Shown here piece after piece: positions 59,104 to 64,000 of a stretch of 64,000 bases of DNA (positions are counted from its first letter, which is position 1; every line of letters starts with the position of its first letter). The notes beneath the pieces were generated by a model. That model saw only the letters and a list, made by a program, of their open reading frames with translations, was not told the origin of the DNA and made no database searches. The stretch is from assembly GCF_000701265.1 (NCBI RefSeq), contig NZ_KL370759.1:1167398-1231397 (forward strand). Direction: 5' to 3'. Made by a program: the position numbers and the translations under genes. Origin of the DNA: Legionella wadsworthii DSM 21896 = ATCC 33877 (GTDB lineage: Bacteria > Pseudomonadota > Gammaproteobacteria > Legionellales > Legionellaceae).

Positions 59104-59117
59104 TTTTTTCAATTAGA
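59099..59117 (+). terminator. Weak hairpin at the lspE stop
   Basis: TCTAATT and AATTAGA make a 7-bp AT-rich stem with a 5-base loop covering the lspE stop, followed by GTTTT. It is a weak terminator candidate. Confidence 0.3.
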
Positions 59118-59243
59118 GTTTTAATGATATCAAGAGCCACCCTGGTTAGACTTGTTCTAAATCCTTGAACAATCATATTTTAAAAAAATTTTGTAACTCT
59201 TCAGCTACTCCCCATTTAAATTTAAAAAAAGCTTGAAAATTAT

Positions 59244-59417
59244 ATGGATATGATCAAATGCTGGGATAAAAGACGCCCTAATGAAACTGAGCGCGATCTA
59301 CGGGTGCTGAACAATTCGCTCGCAATACGACAAGAAAACAAAGGATGGAATATCCTTGACTCTATTCAGACTATTTTTTCTGGGAAATATTCCCACGCCT
59401 GTATAAAGGGTTACTAA
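59244..59417 (+). pseudogene. 57-codon ORF, possible IS66-type transposase C-terminal relic
   Basis: In the 345-base gap after lspE an ATG at 59244 opens 57 codons. The text contains P-N-E-T-E-R-D-L-R followed by K-G-W-N-I-L-D-S-I. N-x-x-E-R-D-L-R is reminiscent of the C-terminal part of IS66-like transposases, and G-W-N-I-L of their last helix, with the segment between shortened. No ribosome-binding site is seen, and no inverted terminal repeats are evident nearby. A true small protein is the alternative. Confidence 0.35.
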
Positions 59418-59448
59418 AATAAGATACTTATAAAATCAAGGAATTAAA

Positions 59449-60291
59449 GTGAAAGGATCGAAATACATTTTTCTATTATTCTGTATCTGTTCAATATTTG
59501 GAACTGCATCAGCCACAAACAAAGCACTCGATTCGGTACTTCGCATTATTGCCCCTGATAAATCGCTTATTCTGACTAAATCTGAATTACTGTCTCATCC
59601 AGCACTTGCTCAAGTAACTATTAATAACGACCGAGCGTACCCAAACAAAACAATGCATCATAATGTTATCCCCTTATGTAAGTTACTTGCTCCCTTCAAT
59701 ATTAGCAAACTAGACTTCATTGAATTGATAGCTAAGGATAATTTTCATGTGTATGTACCTTCAGCTAAAATAATGAATTGCAGTAAAAACGCTTCCATCG
59801 CAATGCTGGCTATAGAGCCTGTATCAAAGTGGCCAATAATTGATAATCATACAGGAACCAATGCTGGTCCTTATGAAGTTATTTGGCTTCATCCGGACCG
59901 ATCCTATATATCAAATGAATATTGGGCATGGAGTATTGTTACAATAAAAATAACTCGAAAGCTTGATTATAAAAAAGTTCTTGCCCCACCACGAATAACG
60001 AATCCTTCCCTTATTAATGGCTACCAATTGTATATTAGTCATTGTGAAGGCTGCCATACGATTAATCACATCGGAAAAAGCAATATCGGCCCCGATCTGA
60101 ATTGTCCTAAAAATCCGTTGGATTATTATCCCAAGATAACGCTATTGAAAAAATTTATACGCGATCCAAAATCAGTTCGTTCTCTTCCTCAAGGACGGAT
60201 GAGTGGCTCAGATATAGAATCCTTATCCGATATTGATCTGGATGATTTAATTAAATTTTTTGCCTATATGAATACAAAAAAACGATGTTAA
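59449..60291 (+). CDS. Periplasmic c-type cytochrome with an N-terminal molybdopterin-domain-like region
   Basis: It has 280 residues, a GTG start with AAGGA upstream and a signal peptide (about 1-22). Residues 35-170 resemble the small sulfite-oxidase/oxidoreductase molybdopterin-binding fold by pattern (L-T-K-S-E-L-L-S-H-P, W-A-W-S-I-V-T-I), but no cofactor Cys is certain. A mono-heme cytochrome c follows, with C199-E-G-C202-H203 and a likely axial Met in G-R-M-S-G. It probably passes electrons in the periplasm; the partner is unknown and it stands alone. Confidence 0.78.
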   Translation: MKGSKYIFLLFCICSIFGTASATNKALDSVLRIIAPDKSLILTKSELLSHPALAQVTINNDRAYPNKTMHHNVIPLCKLLAPFNISKLDFIELIAKDNFHVYVPSAKIMNCSKNASIAMLAIEPVSKWPIIDNHTGTNAGPYEVIWLHPDRSYISNEYWAWSIVTIKITRKLDYKKVLAPPRITNPSLINGYQLYISHCEGCHTINHIGKSNIGPDLNCPKNPLDYYPKITLLKKFIRDPKSVRSLPQGRMSGSDIESLSDIDLDDLIKFFAYMNTKKRC

Positions 60292-60521
60292 TCCACACGT
60301 CCCCTCAGGTCATTTATCAAAAGCCTGTCATTCTGTATCTAAATGATGGATGAGCTGGGAAGTTACAAAATTTCTCTATATTTATTACATACTTCTTTAC
60401 AAAAGTTTCTTACACTAAATAAATAGGGGGAAAATTTCAATTCATCAAAGGGCAAATAAAACAGTAGAAATAATTAAGGACTATGGAATACTTATTCAGC
60501 TTATTTGATTTGGAGAAAAAA

Positions 60522-60683
60522 ATGGAAGAGAAGGACATACAAGTGAAATGTGGTGCATGCGGTGTTATCTTTGATAGAACTAATGCTCAGGAAGTCGAAG
60601 TATCTCGCATAAAAACATCAGACGAAGAAGAAATAATCGAGAAAGTGTACCTTTGTCCTTATTGTGCCAAACATCAATCCTAA
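60522..60683 (+). CDS. Zinc-ribbon miniprotein (53 aa)
   Basis: The frame opens at 60483, but GGAG lies seven bases before the ATG at 60522, so the product is taken as 53 residues. Two Cys pairs (C-G-A-C and C-P-Y-C) are 32 residues apart from first to second pair and flank an acidic middle. This is a classic zinc-ribbon spacing. The role is unknown; similar small ribbons bind RNA polymerase, ribosome or DNA. Confidence 0.6.
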   Translation: MEEKDIQVKCGACGVIFDRTNAQEVEVSRIKTSDEEEIIEKVYLCPYCAKHQS

Positions 60684-60886
60684 GAATTTAATATGCAAAA
60701 CCTTGAATCCTTTTTTTATTAATTGACTACATAAATTTAAAAATTGAAAATTCAGTTAAAATTTAAAATAACAAGAAGAGGCGGTTAGAAACAAAATAAT
60801 GGAATAGAAAATCTTGTGAAAGTACTTTAGATAATTTCTTCTGAACCAAAAAATATTAAAAAAAATTTATTAATGAATTGAGAAAA

Positions 60887-62467
60887 CTATTTTTTATTCT
60901 TTATTAATTTCTTTAAATCCTCTAATTGATCTGCTTCCTCCGGAGGTTTATCCCAACGAATGCGGTTAATTCTAGGAAACCGTAATGCGACGCCCGACTT
61001 ATGGCGATTTGAAGTATTCACGGCATCAAATGCAATTTCCAACACAAGCTCCTTTTGCACTTCCCGGACAGGACCGAAATGATTTAATGTATGATAACGA
61101 ATCCATTTATCCAACTGGTATAGCTCTTCATCAGTAAAACCAAAATAAGCTTTTCCTATCGGCAACAACTGATTTTGACTCCATAAACCAAAAGTATAAT
61201 CTGAGTAATAGGAGGAACGTTTGCCATGTCCTCTTTGTGCATACATTAATATGGCATCAATTAGATGTGGATCCTTTTTCCATTTATACCAGCACCCTTT
61301 TGGTCTTCCCGCCAAATATAAGCTACTGTTTTTTTTGAGCATGATGCCTTCAACATTTGAAGGGTTTTCCTGCAAAACTTCTTCCCTTAATTGAGGTAAA
61401 GTCTGATCTTTTTTCAAAGAAAGCAGAGGTGAAATTAAGAAATTATCTGGTGCAGAAGTTGAAAACCATTTTTCTAATTGTTCTCGCCGATGGACAAAAG
61501 AATAGGATCGCAAATCGAGGTGATCTAAAAAAAGAATATCATATGCAATCAAACCAGCAGTTTGCGTCTCAAGAAGTTTTTTAGGCAATATTTTTCTATT
61601 TAGTCTTTGTTGTAAATCATTAAAACTTCCTAATCCGCTTGAATTTTTTATGACTAGCTCTCCATCTAGAACAATATTACCTTGTATTTGTGAGAGAATT
61701 TCCGGAAAAGAATGGCTAATATTTTCACCCGTACGAGTAAACAAAGCCTTTTCGTTGTTAAACACTGCAAGCTGCACTCTAATTCCATCATATTTTTTTT
61801 CAACCGCAAATTCTTCCAGGTTTATGGATAAAAGATCATTTTCATTCAATGGATGAGAGAGCATCACAGGACGAAAATAGATTGAACTGGTTTCAGGTTT
61901 CGTATTCTTTTTTTCTAACCAGGAAAATAAGGCTTCATAAGGAGGTGATTGAGAATGCCACACATCTTCCACCTCTTGTACATCAACTTTTCCATAATGG
62001 GCTAAGGTATTTTTCAAAAAACGTGTTGAAATCCCAATACGCATTTCTCCCGTAATAAGTTTTAAAATTGACCATCGCTCATTAGGATTACTCGAGTCTA
62101 ATAAATGAACCAAATAAGGATATAGTTCTTGTTCATCAAGTGTTTCAAATTTCCTTATTACTTCAGAAAGCAGTGGTAAATCACCATGATTCATCTCTAC
62201 GGGCCAAATTAATGAAATTGTTTCTGATAAATCACCAACATAATCATAAGATAAATAAAATAGTGTAGAATCAATTTTTTCATGAATTAATTTTTTTATA
62301 AAAGATCTCTTAAATTGAGGAAATTTGATGCTATTAGCCATAATCGCTAATGCATATCCTCGTTCAGGATCAGGGGTAACTGAGAAAAAATGTTCAATTA
62401 AAGTTCTTTTATCTAAACTGCCATAAGTAAAATAGAGTTGATTGAGTAACAGCGCAAATTTTTTCAT
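60887..62467 (-). CDS. ATP-dependent DNA ligase (LigB/LigC-like)
   Basis: It has 526 residues from the ATG at 62467 (TAAGG upstream); the longer frame to 62575 lies in the neighbour gene. An N-terminal DNA-binding domain (1-195) is followed by the nucleotidyltransferase domain with lysine motif E-K-K-Y-D-G-I-R (K225, adenylated), motif III (V-L-D-G-E-L-V-I) and motif V (E-G-I-M-L-K-K), then an OB domain (R-G-H-G-K-R-S-S and F-P-R-I-N-R-I-R-W-D). It starts two bases after the exonuclease stop. Such ligases are accessory repair enzymes in addition to NAD-dependent LigA. Confidence 0.93.
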   Translation of the reverse strand: MKKFALLLNQLYFTYGSLDKRTLIEHFFSVTPDPERGYALAIMANSIKFPQFKRSFIKKLIHEKIDSTLFYLSYDYVGDLSETISLIWPVEMNHGDLPLLSEVIRKFETLDEQELYPYLVHLLDSSNPNERWSILKLITGEMRIGISTRFLKNTLAHYGKVDVQEVEDVWHSQSPPYEALFSWLEKKNTKPETSSIYFRPVMLSHPLNENDLLSINLEEFAVEKKYDGIRVQLAVFNNEKALFTRTGENISHSFPEILSQIQGNIVLDGELVIKNSSGLGSFNDLQQRLNRKILPKKLLETQTAGLIAYDILFLDHLDLRSYSFVHRREQLEKWFSTSAPDNFLISPLLSLKKDQTLPQLREEVLQENPSNVEGIMLKKNSSLYLAGRPKGCWYKWKKDPHLIDAILMYAQRGHGKRSSYYSDYTFGLWSQNQLLPIGKAYFGFTDEELYQLDKWIRYHTLNHFGPVREVQKELVLEIAFDAVNTSNRHKSGVALRFPRINRIRWDKPPEEADQLEDLKKLIKNKK

Positions 62468-62469
62468 CC

Positions 62470-63474
62470 TTAATCCTCTAACTCTTGATACCCTAAAAAA
62501 TGTAAAGGTCTGGCATGAAATCCTTTTTGTGCCGCGTAATAAAGAAGCGCTTGTTCTTGACCGTGGGTAATCCATATCTCTCTCGGATTAATTTCTTGTA
62601 TTGTACTAATGAGCTCATTCCAATCTGCATGATCTGAAATAACAAGTGGCAACTCAATTCTTTTTTGTTTTGCTCGTGCTCTAATTTGCATCCAGCCAGA
62701 GGCCATTCCAACTATTTTATCTCCAAAGCGTCTACTCCAGCGATCATGAATGCTATTGGGTGGACATAATACAATTTTTCCGGATGCCGTGGACTCATTT
62801 AAGGTATCGGCCATTAGAATGTTGCCTAGCGGATACTCTTTCAAGAAATAAAAATCACATGTTTTTTTTAATGCCCCATGAATATATACAGGTTCCAAAT
62901 ACCCAAGCTGCCTTAATTCCATAATCAATCGTTGACATTTTCCTAAAGCATAGACCCCAATTAAATGGCATTTATTTGGAAATAACTTTAGTGAGTCTAA
63001 AAGTTTCTTTATCTCTGATTGAATCGAAGGATGTTTGAATATAGGAAGACCAAAAGTTGCCTCGGTAATAAAGACATCGCAAGGCATTACAAAAAATTTG
63101 TCACAGGTTGGATCAAAACTCCTTTTATAATCTCCAGAAAATATAATTCTTGTGCCATCATATTCAATAACAATTTGAGCACTACCAAGGATGTGTCCGG
63201 CGGGTAACAAATACAATATCACTTTACCGAAATTAATTTTTTCGAAGTAAGCTAAAGATTGAAATGTAGAAAGTTTCTCTCCGAACCGAATTTGCATCAA
63301 AGAAATAGTATCCTTGTGACCTGTTACAAATTGATGTCCCGAAACAGCATGATCTGAATGGGCGTGCGTTATAACTGCATGATGTACTGCAGCTACAGGA
63401 TCCACATAAAAATTTCCTGGAATGAAATATAGTCCCTCTTTTTGCAATGCAAACCAATTTATTGGATCTTCCAT
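62470..63474 (-). CDS. Ligase-associated MBL-fold DNA exonuclease
   Basis: It has 334 residues of the metallo-beta-lactamase/beta-CASP group. Metal-binding H-A-H-S-D-H is at 37-42, then A-G-H-I-L-G-S-A-Q and F-S-G-D-Y-K-R-S, and a C-terminal S-D-H-A-D-W and T-H-G. Relatives sit beside ATP-dependent ligases, an Lhr-type helicase and a phosphoesterase in many bacteria, and act in DNA repair. Here it is directly upstream of the ligase; the helicase and phosphoesterase are not visible. Confidence 0.9.
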   Translation of the reverse strand: MEDPINWFALQKEGLYFIPGNFYVDPVAAVHHAVITHAHSDHAVSGHQFVTGHKDTISLMQIRFGEKLSTFQSLAYFEKINFGKVILYLLPAGHILGSAQIVIEYDGTRIIFSGDYKRSFDPTCDKFFVMPCDVFITEATFGLPIFKHPSIQSEIKKLLDSLKLFPNKCHLIGVYALGKCQRLIMELRQLGYLEPVYIHGALKKTCDFYFLKEYPLGNILMADTLNESTASGKIVLCPPNSIHDRWSRRFGDKIVGMASGWMQIRARAKQKRIELPLVISDHADWNELISTIQEINPREIWITHGQEQALLYYAAQKGFHARPLHFLGYQELED

Positions 63475-63642
63475 GTTATATACTTTCTCTCAAGGTTTGT
63501 ATTTATTATAGAGTATTAAAATGCACAGATTTTAATGTATTTAGTAAGGGAAGGAATTAAAAAAATTCTTTGGATGGATATAGGAGAATAAAAATTCATT
63601 TAAAAATGTGTCAATAAGAGATCACGAATTTAGATTGTATTA

Positions 63643-63675
63643 CTACAATTTTGTAGGTTGGGCCGATGGCCCAAC
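63643..63675 (-). repeat. Two adjacent perfect hairpins downstream of 23S rRNA
   Basis: GTTGGGCC/GGCCCAAC (8 bp, loop of 3) at 63657-63675 abuts CTACAA/TTGTAG (6 bp, loop of 2) at 63643-63656. They lie about 50 bases after the 23S end in the direction of transcription. They may terminate or process the rRNA transcript; no T-run is present. GTTGGGC palindromes of this type are also common dispersed repeats. Confidence 0.6.
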
Positions 63676-63724
63676 ACATACTCATATACGTACTTATCAG
63701 TTAACCTGAAGTAACTCAGATTAT

Positions 63725-64000
<276 letters not shown>

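Noticed and set aside
62468..62575. N-terminal extension of the DNA ligase
   Set aside because: It overlaps the exonuclease gene in another frame; the ATG at 62467 has its own ribosome-binding site and gives a normal ligase N-terminus.

Overview
The window is a low-GC gammaproteobacterial chromosome segment that best fits the genus Legionella. Supporting signs are paired lspDE type II secretion genes in which the secretin carries a SPOR domain, an EnhA-type L,D-transpeptidase, a FleS/FleR-like two-component pair, a class I PHA synthase, and several orphan proteins that look like Dot/Icm effectors. No gene here fixes the species, so the genus is an inference from gene content.

Layout. 1-2532: the 3' end of a queuosine-precursor transporter, then two unrecognised genes in one minus-strand unit. 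2759-8757: mpl, a small membrane protein and yhdP (minus). 8758-11437: fleS-fleR (minus). 11777-12943: a Tiki/ChaN-like effector candidate. 13056-20895: rarA-lolA-ftsK facing trxB, a membrane cNMP-binding protein, aat, an orphan and infA; this matches the E. coli ftsK/trxB/aat/infA neighbourhood with losses and insertions. 21125-29443: fadA, a FadN-type fadB, an ALDH7 dehydrogenase and a lysine/saccharopine dehydrogenase (minus), beside PHA synthase (plus). 29595-36144: lnt, leuS, lptE, holA, nadD. 36119-39698: accD-folC-dedD-cvpA (minus). 39958-46878: L,D-transpeptidase, MFS carrier, miaB-rluD-pgeF-degQ.

47114-54923 is the accessory part. An elongator tRNA-Met is followed by an AAC(6')-like acetyltransferase, an APH-like kinase fused to a GNAT domain, a 700-residue protein with a YopT-like Cys-His-Asp pattern and three 21-residue repeats, a purine permease, a DHFR/RibD-like protein, and two small orphans, one of which is 28 percent histidine. 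55231-59103 is lspD-lspE. Then come a possible transposase relic, a c-type cytochrome, a zinc-ribbon miniprotein, and an ATP-dependent DNA ligase with its MBL-fold exonuclease. The window ends in the 3' part of a 23S rRNA gene (minus) with no 5S gene visible behind it.

How the genes fit together. Much of the window is envelope biogenesis: Mpl, YhdP, LolA, Lnt, LptE, DegQ, L,D-transpeptidase and T2SS. A second theme is carbon flow: lysine and fatty-acid breakdown to acetyl-CoA next to PHB synthesis, which suits a bacterium that lives on amino acids and stores PHB. The most novel-looking items are the kinase-GNAT fusion beside an AAC(6')-like gene, the repeat-bearing protease-like effector candidate, the Tiki-like protein, and the isolated ligase/exonuclease pair.
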